A DNA stretch of 64,000 bases from Halomonas nitroreducens (GTDB lineage: Bacteria; Pseudomonadota; Gammaproteobacteria; Pseudomonadales; Halomonadaceae): NCBI RefSeq assembly GCF_003966155.1, contig NZ_RXNS01000011.1:62001-126000 (forward strand), written 5' to 3'. A program made the translations under genes and the position numbers. Of the stretch, positions 48,588 through 59,718 are shown piece after piece. Each line of letters begins with the position of its first letter. Position 1 is the first letter of the stretch. A model generated the notes under the pieces. That model worked only from the letters and a program-made list of their open reading frames with translations, had not been told where the DNA came from and did not search any database.

Positions 48588-49829
48588 TCAGCGCAGCATG
48601 CCCACGACCCGCTCGAGGCCCTCGACAAAGACATCGACCTCTTCGGGCGTGTTGTAGGCGGCGAAAGAGGCCCGGCAGGTGGCGTCCACGCCAAACCAGG
48701 ACAGCAATGGCTGGGCGCAGTGGTGACCGGTGCGGATGGCCACGCCGAGCTGGTCGATCAACAGGCCGATGTCCTGGGAGTGGGCGCCGTCGACCACGAA
48801 GGACAGCACGCCGGCCTTGTCCGGGGCGGTGCCCAGGATGCGCAGGCCCTCGATGCCGGCCAGGCCCTCGGTGGCATGGGCCAGCAGCCGGGCCTCCCAG
48901 GCGCTGATCAGCTCGAGGCCGATCTGACCGACCCACTCCAGCGCCCGGCCCAGCGCGATCACCTCGGCGATGGCCGGCGTGCCCGCCTCGAACTTGTGGG
49001 GGATGTCGGCGAAGGTGGAGGGCACCTCCAGCGAGACGGTCTTGATCATCTCGCCGCCGCCCTGCCAGGGCGGCATGGCCTCGAGCAGCTCGGCCTTGCC
49101 GTAGAGCACGCCGACGCCGGTAGGGCCGTAGACCTTGTGGCCGGAGAAGGCATAGAAGTCGGCATCGATCTCACGGACATCGAGCGCCTGGTGCGGCGCG
49201 GCCTGGGCCCCGTCGATCAGGATGCGGGCGCCGTGCTCGTGGGCGACGCGGGCCATCTCGGCCACCGGATTGATGGTGCCGAAGGCGTTGGAGACGTGGT
49301 TGACCGCCACCAGCCGGGTGCGCTCGCCGATCAGGTCCCGGTAGGCCGTCTGGTCGAGCACGCCCCGCTCGTCCACCGGGATCACCTTGAGGGTGAACCC
49401 CAGCTCCCCGGCCAGCAGCTGCCAGGGCACGATATTGGAGTGGTGCTCGAGCCGCGAGATCAGCACCTCGTCGCCGGGACCCAGGTTGGCGCGTCCCCAG
49501 CTGTTGGCCACCAGGTTGATGGCCTCGGTGGTGCCGCGGGTGAAGATGATCTCGCGGCTGTCGGCGGCCCCCAGGAAGGCGCGCACCGTTTCCCGGGTCC
49601 CCTCGAAGGCCGCGGTGGCCTCGTCGGCCAGGGTGTGCAGCCCTCGATGGATATTGGCGTTGTAGCGCCGGTAATAGTCATCGAGGGTCTCGATCACCTG
49701 GCGCGGCGTCTGGCTGGTGGCGGCGTTGTCGAGATAGACCAGCGGCTTGCCATGGACCTCCCGATCGAGGATCGGGAAGTCCCGGCGGACCCGGGCCACG
49801 TCCAACAGCAGATCGCTGAAGTCGGCCAT
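48588..49829 (-). CDS. sufS: Cysteine desulfurase SufS
   Basis: 413 residues, group II desulfurase. It removes sulfur from cysteine for cluster assembly. PLP lysine in YAFSGHKVYGPTG near 231, the persulfide cysteine in IRTGHHCAQPLLSWF near 369, and the N-terminal YLDNAATSQTP. No sufE or sufU gene is in the operon, so the sulfur acceptor must be elsewhere or be SufB/SufC/SufD directly. Four bases after sufD. Confidence 0.95.
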   Translation of the reverse strand: MADFSDLLLDVARVRRDFPILDREVHGKPLVYLDNAATSQTPRQVIETLDDYYRRYNANIHRGLHTLADEATAAFEGTRETVRAFLGAADSREIIFTRGTTEAINLVANSWGRANLGPGDEVLISRLEHHSNIVPWQLLAGELGFTLKVIPVDERGVLDQTAYRDLIGERTRLVAVNHVSNAFGTINPVAEMARVAHEHGARILIDGAQAAPHQALDVREIDADFYAFSGHKVYGPTGVGVLYGKAELLEAMPPWQGGGEMIKTVSLEVPSTFADIPHKFEAGTPAIAEVIALGRALEWVGQIGLELISAWEARLLAHATEGLAGIEGLRILGTAPDKAGVLSFVVDGAHSQDIGLLIDQLGVAIRTGHHCAQPLLSWFGVDATCRASFAAYNTPEEVDVFVEGLERVVGMLR

Positions 49830-49833
49830 GGAC

Positions 49834-51179
49834 TTATTCCTCGTTCAGGGCCGCGGCGGTTTCCACCAGCCCGGCCAGGTTGAAGCGTTCCGGCAACTTG
49901 CCGGCCACCGTCAGTTCCACCCGCTCGGCAACCGCGTCCAGATCGACCTGTTCCATGACCTCACCGGCGAAGGCCAGGGTCAGCAGGCCCCGGGCGGTCT
50001 GCGCATCGATGCCGCGAGTACGCAGGGCATAGATGGCCTCCTCGTCGAGTTGGCCGGTGGTGGCGCCATGGGCGCACTTGACGTCGTCGGCATAGATCTC
50101 GAGCTCGGGCTTGGTATCGATCTCGGCGCGATCGGAGAGCAGCAGGTTGGCATTGCTCTGCTCGGCCTCGATCTTCTGGCTGTCGCGCTTGACGATCACC
50201 TTGCCGTTGAACACCCCGTGGGCCCGGTCATCGAGGATGCCCTTGTAGTTCTCCCGCGAGGTGGTGTGGGGCGCGTTGTGGTTGACCAGGGTATGGTTGT
50301 CCACGTGCTGGCGTCCCTGGCCATAGAAGAGGCCCTGGAACGCGGTCTCGGCCCCCTGGCCGTTGAGGTCGCTGACCAGGTCGTTGCGTACCAGGCCGCC
50401 GCCGAGGTTCAGGTTGAACGAGGTGTAGCGACTGTCGCGGGCCTGCTCCACCTGGATGCTGGCCACATGGCGGTCCTGGATCGGCGCCTCCTGGAGCTTG
50501 TAGTGAGTCAGGATCGCGCCGCGCTCGAGGATGATCTCCTCCACCAGGTTGGTGAAGTTGGCGGCACTCTCCTCGCCCACGTGGTGCTCGACGACGGTCG
50601 CCTGGCTGCGGCCGCCCGCCTCGATGAGGATGCGCGGGTGGCTCATCACGGCCTGCTCGCCGGCCCGGGACAGGAACTGCAGCACGATGGGCTTTTCCAC
50701 CACGGTGCGCGGCGCCAGGCGGACCAGGGCGCCCTCCTCCATGAAGGCGGTGTTGAGGGCGGCGAAGGGCGAGAACTCGACCCCCGTCAACCGGCCCAGC
50801 GGTCCGCCGACGGCCTCGTGGTTGTCCTTCAGTGCCTGCGAGAGGGGCATCACCTGGACGCCGTCGGGCAACTCACCCAGGTCCGACAGGGCCGGGGCGA
50901 AGACGCCATCGACGAAGGTCAGGCGGTGGCCGTCGAGCGGCAGGGTCAGGGCGGCTGCCGCGGCCGGCGAGAAGTCGGCATCGCCGGCCAGCGCGAAGTC
51001 GTGGCGGGCGATATCGCGGACGTCGGTGTACTTCCAGTTCTCGACGCGACGATGCGGAAAGCCCAGGGCCTCGAAGCGGGCCGCGCCGGCCTGGCGACGG
51101 GCGGCGATCCAGGTCGGTTCGGGGCCGCGGCTGGCGTTGCGCTCGGTCAGGCGATCGAGGAAGCGCTGCACATCTTCAT

Positions 51180-51183
<4 letters not shown>
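49834..51183 (-). CDS. sufD: Fe-S scaffold subunit SufD
   Basis: 449 residues. Beta-helix core of the SufB/SufD family: VVEHHVGEESAANFTN near 206-221, FNLNLGGGLVRNDLVSDLNGQGAETAFQGLFYG near 250-283, HTLVNHNAPHTTSRENYKGILDD near 289-311, and the C-terminal CAHGATTGQLDEEAIYALRTRGI near 365-387. It forms the SufBC2D scaffold. It overlaps sufC by four bases. Confidence 0.94.
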
Positions 51184-51932
<749 letters not shown>

Positions 51933-52125
51933 GTTGACTACCCTTGATTCGTGGTGAGCCGCCGGCGCGACTCATTGAATGTGTTGACCTTTTCGCGAAT
52001 CCGGAGAAACGCGCGAGCGGCGCCTGAACAAGGCGGAAGCAGGTGAGAGAAGCGGAGTTTACGGCCGTCAATGAGCATTCTCGATCCTGCTTCCAACGCC
52101 GTGCAGGCGTCGCGCAGCCGTTTCC
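51933..52125. repeat. 193-bp element between sufB and sufC
   Basis: Non-coding insertion in an otherwise tight operon. A 9-bp inverted repeat GGAAGCAGG (52035-52043) / CCTGCTTCC (52086-52094) is present. A 46-codon frame (52078-51938, minus) reads SHLLPPCSGAARAFLRIREK and looks like the spurious frames that dispersed repeats give. I suspect a miniature or extragenic repeat with copies elsewhere in the genome; that is not tested. sufC translation restarts after it. Confidence 0.4.
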
Positions 52126-53568
<1,443 letters not shown>

Positions 53569-53636
53569 GATGTGTCCCCTCCCGGGCGGTTGGGTCGGCG
53601 AGCGCGGCTCGCCTCGGGTAGTGGTTCCGATAGTGA

Positions 53637-54098
53637 TCAGGCCTCGGCGGCCAGGCTCACGCTCTGTATGGGCAGCTGCACCGGCAGCTTGATGGGGGTG
53701 GTGTCGGCCAGGTGGGCCAGGGTCACGCTGTCGAGCAAGGTGCGCACGGCCAGCGAGACGCGCTGCCAGTTGTCGGAGACCCCGCAGGTCGCGACCAGAT
53801 CACAGTCGCCCTCGGCCTGGCTGCACTCGGTCATCGCCACGGGCCCTTCGATGGCCGAGATAATGTCGCTGGCGGTGATCCTCGAGGCCGGCCGGGCCAG
53901 GGAATAGCCCCCCTGAGCGCCGCGACGCGACTCCAGCAAGCCGGCGCGCACCAGCATCTTCAGGGTCTTGCTGACCGTCGGATGCGGCAACTGCACTGCC
54001 TCGGCGAGTTCCGCCGCGGCATGCGGCTGCTCGGGATGGCGGGCGATCTGCGCCATCACCACGGCCGCGTAGTCGGTCAGTCTGGACAGCTTGAGCAA
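53637..54098 (-). CDS. sufR: Rrf2-family Fe-S regulator of the suf operon
   Basis: 153 residues of the IscR/Rrf2 family, suf-linked type. Winged helix [18 protein letters not shown] with [33 protein letters not shown] (about 35-68), then the cluster-binding cysteines in [15 protein letters not shown] (about 93-107). It senses cluster status and represses suf. No ATG fits: TTG at 54098 has GGGGAG nine bases upstream and gives the standard length. An IscR-type box lies over the promoter at 54133-54157, consistent with autoregulation. Confidence 0.88.
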   Translation of the reverse strand: MLKLSRLTDYAAVVMAQIARHPEQPHAAAELAEAVQLPHPTVSKTLKMLVRAGLLESRRGAQGGYSLARPASRITASDIISAIEGPVAMTECSQAEGDCDLVATCGVSDNWQRVSLAVRTLLDSVTLAHLADTTPIKLPVQLPIQSVSLAAEA

Positions 54099-54132
54099 TG
54101 CCTGACTCCCCGGGGAAACCCCCTCAAGATCG

Positions 54133-54171
54133 ATTGCGGACCATTTTAGTCCTGTATGATTTCGATGTGAA
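54133..54171 (-). promoter_or_regulatory. suf operon promoter with IscR-type operator
   Basis: Minus strand TTCACA (54171-54166), 17 bases, TAAAAT (54148-54143). A 25-bp IscR type 1-like box (54157-54133) covers the -10; on the minus strand it begins ATAC, has the inner GGACTAAAATGGTCC core, and ends GCAAT. The SufR dimer made from this transcript could thus repress it. Confidence 0.75.
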
Positions 54172-54478
54172 GCCTCCCGACCCTTTCCCGCTCGGTCCCC
54201 GGGGGTTCGCGACACGTTCAGCACCGTTACCATCAAAAACGCCAATCATTCTCATTCAAGGAACAGTCGTCGCCAGCCCGCGGCCCAGGGCATGCATCAG
54301 AGCCCTCAATTCCTGCCATTGCGCATCGTCATGCATGGAAAAACAAATAGATAGAGAGCTTTGTTAAGCTACGCTGACGCTTCACGAGGCCCCGCGCCTT
54401 CCCCATGCCGCCCCGTCGGGCAGCCAACGGGCGCAAGCGGCTATGCTTCCCCGGGACAGCCTGCAAGGAGATAGGAAG
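54172..54478. other. Divergent control region between suf and the osmoprotectant importer
   Basis: About 300 bp without a gene. AATCATTCTCATT (54244-54256) matches the right half of a Fur box (AATCATTATC) but lacks a left half. An inverted repeat AACAAA/TTTGTT (54342-54365) is AT-rich and probably lies in the importer promoter. I cannot fix a -35/-10 pair for the importer. Confidence 0.35.
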
Positions 54479-55144
54479 TTGGAACTCATTCAGTACGCGC
54501 TGGATAACCTCGAGCTGCTGACGTCGCGAACGATCGAGCATATCGCCCTGGTCGGGGTCGCCGTGGGCATCGCCACCCTCACCGGGGTGCCCATCGGCAT
54601 CGCCATCACCAAGAACGAGCGACTCGCCAAGGCCGTGCTCTACGTGGCCTCGATCATCGTCACGGTGCCCTCCATCGCCCTGTTCGGGATCATGATCCCG
54701 GTGCTGTCGCTGATCGGCCAGGGCATCGGCTACCTGCCCGCGGTGATCGCGGTGCTGCTCTACTCGCAGCTGCCGATCATCCGCAATACCTACACCGCGA
54801 TCCACAATGTCGACCCCGCCCTGCGCGAGGCCGCCCGCGGCATCGGCATGAGCCAGAACCAGCGCCTGCGCATGGTCGAGATCCCGCTGGCGGTCCCGGT
54901 GATCATGGCCGGGGTGCGCACGGCGGTGGTGCTCAATATCGGCGTGATGGCCATCGCCGCCTATATCGGCGCCGGCGGCCTGGGCACCTTCATCAGCCGC
55001 GGCATCTCGCAGTCCGATCCCCGCCAGCTGATCGTCGGCGCCGTCGCCGTCAGCCTGCTGGCCATCATCGTCGACTACTCGCTGCTGGCCATCCAGAAAC
55101 GCCTGACCCCCAAGGGCATGGAGCGCGCCGCCGAAACGGCGTGA
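54479..55144 (+). CDS. Quaternary-ammonium (Opu-type) ABC transporter, permease 1
   Basis: 221 residues with six or so membrane helices. Family motifs IALVGVAVGIATLTGVPIGIAI near 22-43, IIVTVPSIALFGIMIPVL near 61-78, RNTYTAIHNVDPALREAARGIGMSQNQRLRMVEIPLA (the EAA loop, about 103-139), and AAYIGAGGLGTFISRGI. Of the OpuCB/YehW/YehY type, importing glycine betaine, choline or similar. TTG start at 54479, with AAGGAG eight bases upstream; there is no ATG in place. First gene of four. Confidence 0.88.
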   Translation: MELIQYALDNLELLTSRTIEHIALVGVAVGIATLTGVPIGIAITKNERLAKAVLYVASIIVTVPSIALFGIMIPVLSLIGQGIGYLPAVIAVLLYSQLPIIRNTYTAIHNVDPALREAARGIGMSQNQRLRMVEIPLAVPVIMAGVRTAVVLNIGVMAIAAYIGAGGLGTFISRGISQSDPRQLIVGAVAVSLLAIIVDYSLLAIQKRLTPKGMERAAETA

Positions 55145-55187
55145 GCGCCCCCGGCTGCGACACGGCTAATCGACAAGGAACCCCTGC

Positions 55188-56351
55188 ATGATTCGACTGG
55201 ATAACCTGACCAAGGTCTTCGACACCCCCAAGGGCGCCGTCACCGCCGCCGACCACATCACCATGGAGGTGCCCAGCGGCGAGATCTGCATCCTGCTCGG
55301 CCCCTCCGGCTGCGGCAAGACCACCACCCTGAAGATGGTCAACCGCATCATCCGCCCCACCTCCGGCAAGGTGTTCATCAACGGCGAGGACACCACCGAC
55401 CTGGATACCCAGGAGCTGCGCCGCAACATCGGCTACGTGATCCAGCAGATCGGCCTGTTCCCCAATATGACCATCGAGGAGAACATCACGGTGGTGCCCA
55501 AACTGCTGGGCTGGGACAAGGCCAAGTACAAGGAGCGCGCCCGGGAGCTGATGCGCATGATCGCGCTGGAGCCGGATGCCTTCCTCAAGCGCTACCCGAG
55601 CGAGCTCTCCGGCGGCCAGCAGCAGCGCATCGGCGTGGCCCGGGCGCTGGCCGCCGACCCGCCCGTGATGCTGATGGACGAGCCCTTCGGCGCCATCGAC
55701 CCGATCAACCGCGCGGTGATCCAGGACGAGTTCCTCAAGATGCAGCAGGAGCTCAACAAGACCATCATGTTCGTCAGCCACGACATTGACGAGGCGATCA
55801 AGATGGGCGACCGGGTGGCGGTGTTCCGCGAAGGGCGCCTGGTGCAGTACTCCACGCCCGACGACCTGCTCGCCGCACCCGAGAACGCCTTCGTCGAGTC
55901 CTTCCTCGGCGAGGACCGCGCGCTCAAGCGCCTCAACCTGGTCAAGGTGCGCGAGGTGGTGACCGACGAGATCGGCACCGTGCGCCCCGGTGACACTCTG
56001 GAGCAGGCGCTCGCCAGGATCGACGACTTCGGCTACCAGAACGCCATCCTGATGGTCAACGACAAGCGCCAGCCGGTGGGCCTGATCACCCGGGCCCTGG
56101 CGCGCACCACCAAGGGCTACTGCCGCGACCACTTCCAGAACGTGCCGGCCACGGTGACCCTGGATGACGACCTGCGCAAGGTCGCGTCGCTGATGTTCGC
56201 CCAGGACACCACCTGGCTGCCCTGCGTCGACGAGGAGGGTCGCGTCTGCGGGCAGATCACCCAGCGCGCCATGACGCACCACCTGGGCTCGCGCTTCCGG
56301 CCGACCCAGGAAGACGACGCTCAGATCCCCGACGCGGCAACCAAGGAGTGA
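55188..56351 (+). CDS. Quaternary-ammonium (Opu-type) ABC transporter, ATP-binding protein with CBS domains
   Basis: 387 residues. ABC ATPase domain with Walker A GPSGCGKTT (near 36-44), signature [16 protein letters not shown] near 138-153 and Walker B PVMLMDEPFGAID near 158. A C-terminal tandem CBS pair (about 250-375: DFGYQNAILMVNDKRQPVGLITRAL and DTTWLPCVDEEGRVCGQITQRA) senses ionic strength in OpuA-type systems. It energises both permeases of the operon. ATG at 55188 after AAGGAA. Confidence 0.92.
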   Translation: MIRLDNLTKVFDTPKGAVTAADHITMEVPSGEICILLGPSGCGKTTTLKMVNRIIRPTSGKVFINGEDTTDLDTQELRRNIGYVIQQIGLFPNMTIEENITVVPKLLGWDKAKYKERARELMRMIALEPDAFLKRYPSELSGGQQQRIGVARALAADPPVMLMDEPFGAIDPINRAVIQDEFLKMQQELNKTIMFVSHDIDEAIKMGDRVAVFREGRLVQYSTPDDLLAAPENAFVESFLGEDRALKRLNLVKVREVVTDEIGTVRPGDTLEQALARIDDFGYQNAILMVNDKRQPVGLITRALARTTKGYCRDHFQNVPATVTLDDDLRKVASLMFAQDTTWLPCVDEEGRVCGQITQRAMTHHLGSRFRPTQEDDAQIPDAATKE

Positions 56352-56355
56352 GCCG

Positions 56356-57087
56356 ATGCCCATTCAGAGTCTGAAAGGGGCCCTGCGCATCCTGCTGCTC
56401 ATCGCCATCTTCTTCGGCGGGGTATGGAGCCAGTCCAGCGGGGTCATCGACGACTTCATCTTCTACCTGCCCGACGTGCAGTACCTGGCCGCCCAGCACC
56501 TCTGGCTGACCGCGGTCTCCGGCAGCCTGGCCATCCTGGTGGCCATCCCGCTGGGCATCGTGCTGTCCCGGCCGAGCATGGCGCACCTCGCCGAGTCGGC
56601 CATGCAGGTCCTCAACGTCGGCACCACCATCCCGACGCTCGCGGTGTTGGCACTGTCCATGAGTTTCCTCGGCATCGGCACGGTGCCGGCGGTGTTCGGA
56701 CTGTTCGTGGCCACCCTGCTGCCGATCACCCGCAACACCTATGCCGGTCTCAAGGGCGTGTCGCCGGCACTGATGGAGGCCGCCGCGGGCATCGGCATGT
56801 CGCCGGCCCAGCGCCTGCTCAAGGTCGAACTGCCCAACGCCCTCTACGTGATCTTCGCCGGCATCCGCACGGCGCTGACCATCAACGTGGGCACCGTGCC
56901 GCTGGCCTTCTTGATCGGTGCTGGCGGCCTCGGTGAGCTGATCTTCACCGGCATCGACCTCTACGACCCGGTGATGATGCTGGCCGGCGCCATCCCCACC
57001 GCGCTGCTGGCGATCGTGGTCGACGCCCTGGTCTCGACAACCGCCTTCGTGGTGGTGCCCCGAGGGGTGAACCCGTCGCGCGCCTGA
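56356..57087 (+). CDS. Quaternary-ammonium (Opu-type) ABC transporter, permease 2
   Basis: 243 residues. An N-terminal membrane anchor and a further set of helices. RNTYAGLKGVSPALMEAAAGIGMSPAQRLLKVELPNA near 124-160 is the EAA loop, and LAFLIGAGGLGELIFTGID near 182 is typical. Paralogous to permease 1; two permease subunits are normal for OpuC/YehWY systems. Four bases after the ATPase gene. Confidence 0.9.
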   Translation: MPIQSLKGALRILLLIAIFFGGVWSQSSGVIDDFIFYLPDVQYLAAQHLWLTAVSGSLAILVAIPLGIVLSRPSMAHLAESAMQVLNVGTTIPTLAVLALSMSFLGIGTVPAVFGLFVATLLPITRNTYAGLKGVSPALMEAAAGIGMSPAQRLLKVELPNALYVIFAGIRTALTINVGTVPLAFLIGAGGLGELIFTGIDLYDPVMMLAGAIPTALLAIVVDALVSTTAFVVVPRGVNPSRA

Positions 57088-57159
57088 AGCAAACCACACC
57101 GGTTCCCAAGGCTGCCCTCCGGCAGCCCCGGTAGCGGCAACAAGAAAGGAGAAGCATCC

Positions 57160-58041
57160 ATGAAACGCTTGATGACAACCCTGTCCGGCCTGGTCCTGGC
57201 CGGGTCCATGGCCACCGCCCAGGCCGAGGAGATCGTGGTCGGCGGCAAGAACTTCACCGAGCAGCAGATACTCGCCAGCATGACCACCCAGTACCTCGAG
57301 GGCCTGGGCTACGATGTCGAGAGCCGTGCCGGCATGGGCTCCGCCGTGCTGCGCCAGGCCCAGGAGAACGGCCAGATCGACCTCTACTGGGAATACACCG
57401 GCACCTCGCTGATCAACTACAACGACGTCACCGAGTCGCTGTCGCCGGAGGAGACCTACCAGCGGGTCAAGGCACTCGATGGCGAGAAGGGCCTGGTGTG
57501 GCTGGAGCCGTCCGCGGCCAACAACACCTATGCCCTGGCCATGCGCGAGGAGACCGTCGAGGAGACCGGCATCGACTCCCTGTCGAAGCTCGCCGAGGCG
57601 GTCAACGGCGACGAGGAGCTGACCTTCGCCATGAACGCCGAGTTCTATGCCCGCGAGGACGGCTGGCGGCCGCTGCAGCAGGCCTATGACTTCCGCGTCG
57701 GGCGTGGCGATATCAAGCGCATGGATTCCGGCCTGGTCTACCAGGCGCTGCGCGACGGCCAGGTCGACGTGGGCCTGGTGTTCGCCACCGATGGCCGCAT
57801 CCCGGCCTTCGACTTCCAGGTCCTGGAAGACGACCAGGCCTTCTTCCCGGCCTACGCCCTGACCCCAGTGGTCCGCGAGGAGACCCTGGAGGCCAACCCG
57901 GAACTGGCCGAGCAGATGAACGCCCTCTCCAGCCTGCTCGACGACCAGACCATGGCCGACCTCAACGCCAGGGTCGACGTGGAGCGCGAGACCATCGAGG
58001 ATGTGGCCCAGAGCTTCCTCGAAGACAACGACCTGCTGTAA
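57160..58041 (+). CDS. Glycine betaine/choline-type binding protein of the Opu importer
   Basis: 293 residues. Signal peptide to about residue 22 (ATAQA), followed by EEIVVGGKNFTEQQILASMTTQYLEGLGYDVE, the N-terminus typical of OpuCC/OsmF/YehZ. Then DLYWEYTGTSLINYNDV near 74-90 and a C-terminal AQSFLEDNDLL. The YWEYTG motif is typical of this cluster. Ligand probably glycine betaine, choline or carnitine; the exact one is not readable. GGAG precedes the ATG. A strong terminator follows. Confidence 0.9.
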   Translation: MKRLMTTLSGLVLAGSMATAQAEEIVVGGKNFTEQQILASMTTQYLEGLGYDVESRAGMGSAVLRQAQENGQIDLYWEYTGTSLINYNDVTESLSPEETYQRVKALDGEKGLVWLEPSAANNTYALAMREETVEETGIDSLSKLAEAVNGDEELTFAMNAEFYAREDGWRPLQQAYDFRVGRGDIKRMDSGLVYQALRDGQVDVGLVFATDGRIPAFDFQVLEDDQAFFPAYALTPVVREETLEANPELAEQMNALSSLLDDQTMADLNARVDVERETIEDVAQSFLEDNDLL

Positions 58042-58063
58042 CGGCCGGACAACGCCGCCCCTC

Positions 58064-58091
58064 ACGAAGGCCGCCCACGGGCGGCCTTCGT
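58064..58091 (+). terminator. Terminator after the Opu binding-protein gene
   Basis: ACGAAGGCCGCCC/GGGCGGCCTTCGT pairs perfectly. The U-tract is lacking, but the stem is very stable and lies between two differently purposed genes. Confidence 0.65.
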
Positions 58092-58122
58092 GTATCGCCA
58101 AACGACGGACACCGAGTTCTTT

Positions 58123-59436
58123 ATGTCTTCCTCTGCCGCGCCCCTGGCCTGGATCCACGATACCGATCTCGCCGCCCTCGACCCCGCCCTGCTCCACCAG
58201 GCCAAGCGCTGCCTGCTGGACCTGGTCGGCGTCGCCGCCGGGGCCACCCGCACCGAGCTTGCTGATCATGCCCGCCGCTTCGCCATCGGCCAGCACGGGG
58301 GCGACCGTGCGTTGCTGCTGGCCGACGGCCGGGCCTCGCCCACCGGCGTGGCGCTGCACGGCGCCTGGCTGATCGACGCCCTGGACGCCCACGACGGCCA
58401 GGTGTTGACCAAGGGCCACGCCGGGGTCGCCCTGCTGCCGGGGCTGCTTGCCCTGCCCGAGGCGGACGCCCTGTCGGGGCGCGACTTCCTGGGCCTGCTG
58501 GTCCTGGGCTACGAGGTGGCCACCCGGGCCGGCATCGCCCTGCACGCCACCAGCCCGGACTACCACACCTCCGGGGCCTGGAACGCCCTGGGCGTGGCCG
58601 CCGTGGCCGGCCGAGTGCTGGGCCTCGACGCACCGCGACTGCACCATGCCCTGGGGATCGCCGAGTTCTACGGCCCGCGCAGCCAGATGATGCGCTGCAT
58701 CGACCATCCCAGCATGCTCAAGGACGGCTCCGGCTGGGGGGCCATGACCGGCGTGTCCGCGGCCCTGCTGGCCCAAGACGACTTCACCGGGGCCCCGGCG
58801 CTGACCGTGACCGCCCCCGAGGTCGAGGCGGTCTGGGCCGACCTGGGCGGGCGCTGGTATCTGCATGAACAGTATTTCAAAGCCTACCCGGTGTGTCGCT
58901 GGGCCCAGCCCGCCGTGGAGGCGGTGCTGTCACTGGCCGACCAGGTACCGGATGCCGCCGCCGTGACCCGGATCGAGATCGTCACCTTCCACGAGGGCAA
59001 GCGACTGCACGTGGTGCACCCCACCAGCACCGAGCAGGCCCAGTACAGCCTGCCCTGGTCGGTAGCCTGCGCCCTGGGGCGCGGCACCCTGGATGCCGAG
59101 GCCGTCACCGCCCTCGACGTGCCTGCCCTGCGTGAGTTGGCCGCGCGGGTCGAGATCCACGAGGACGCGACCTTCAATGCCCGCTTTCCCGCCGAGCGCT
59201 GGGCCACGGCACGGCTCCACCTCGGCGATGGCCGGGTGCTCGAGAGCGTGCCCTGCGAGGCGCGCGGCAATCCGCACAACCCGCTCTCCGATGACGAGCT
59301 GTCGGCCAAGTTCCATGCGCTGGCCGACCCGGTCCTCGGCGAGCGCGCCAATACCCTGCGGGAGGTGATCCTGACCCTGGACGAGCGCCCCGCCGGCGAG
59401 CTGCAGGCCCTGCTCCAGATGCCTGCCCGCCCCTGA
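58123..59436 (+). CDS. MmgE/PrpD family protein
   Basis: 437 residues, 2-methylcitrate dehydratase-like fold. KRCLLDLVGVAAGA near 28-41, NGTKGHAG-like region (VLTKGHAGVALLPGLLAL) near 97-114, GYEVATRAGIALH near 129, YHTSGAWNALGVAAVAG near 147, and AYPVCRWAQPAVEA near 258. The active-site set of true PrpD is not confirmed, so the substrate is unknown; members also act on itaconate-like or other acids. It lies just after the osmoprotectant importer with no methylcitrate genes nearby. Confidence 0.85.
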   Translation: MSSSAAPLAWIHDTDLAALDPALLHQAKRCLLDLVGVAAGATRTELADHARRFAIGQHGGDRALLLADGRASPTGVALHGAWLIDALDAHDGQVLTKGHAGVALLPGLLALPEADALSGRDFLGLLVLGYEVATRAGIALHATSPDYHTSGAWNALGVAAVAGRVLGLDAPRLHHALGIAEFYGPRSQMMRCIDHPSMLKDGSGWGAMTGVSAALLAQDDFTGAPALTVTAPEVEAVWADLGGRWYLHEQYFKAYPVCRWAQPAVEAVLSLADQVPDAAAVTRIEIVTFHEGKRLHVVHPTSTEQAQYSLPWSVACALGRGTLDAEAVTALDVPALRELAARVEIHEDATFNARFPAERWATARLHLGDGRVLESVPCEARGNPHNPLSDDELSAKFHALADPVLGERANTLREVILTLDERPAGELQALLQMPARP

Positions 59437-59543
59437 GGGGACGGCGCGCGAGGCGCGCGTCCCCGTCCGCGAGCTCCCTGGGCCGCATCGACGCCTGGAC
59501 GTCGCCCGGTTAGCATGTCGAAAACGCTGCGGAGACATCCCGG

Positions 59544-59672
59544 ATGACCACTTCCTTCATGCTGCTGCTCGGGGCCTCGCTGGTCGTGCTGGCGGCGCTA
59601 CACTGGCTGCTGTTCCGGCTGGTCAAGCGGGCGATGTCGCGCCCGGCGGATGACGACCGCTCCGAGGGCTGA
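59544..59672 (+). CDS. Small 42-residue single-helix membrane protein
   Basis: ATG preceded by GGAGACATCCCGG. One membrane segment (MLLLGASLVVLAALHWLLFRLV, about 6-27) then a charged tail ending DDDRSEG. Short, but with the composition of a real GC-rich gene. No family recognised. Confidence 0.55.
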   Translation: MTTSFMLLLGASLVVLAALHWLLFRLVKRAMSRPADDDRSEG

Positions 59673-59718
59673 CCCGCCCGCGACGCCCCCCTCTCTCCTG
59701 TCCCACTGAGAACCTGAT

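Noticed and set aside
56257-58866. An 869-codon minus-strand frame opposite the osmoprotectant importer
   Set aside because: Glycine/glutamine/histidine-rich antisense shadow of three clear plus-strand transporter genes, with no motif of its own.
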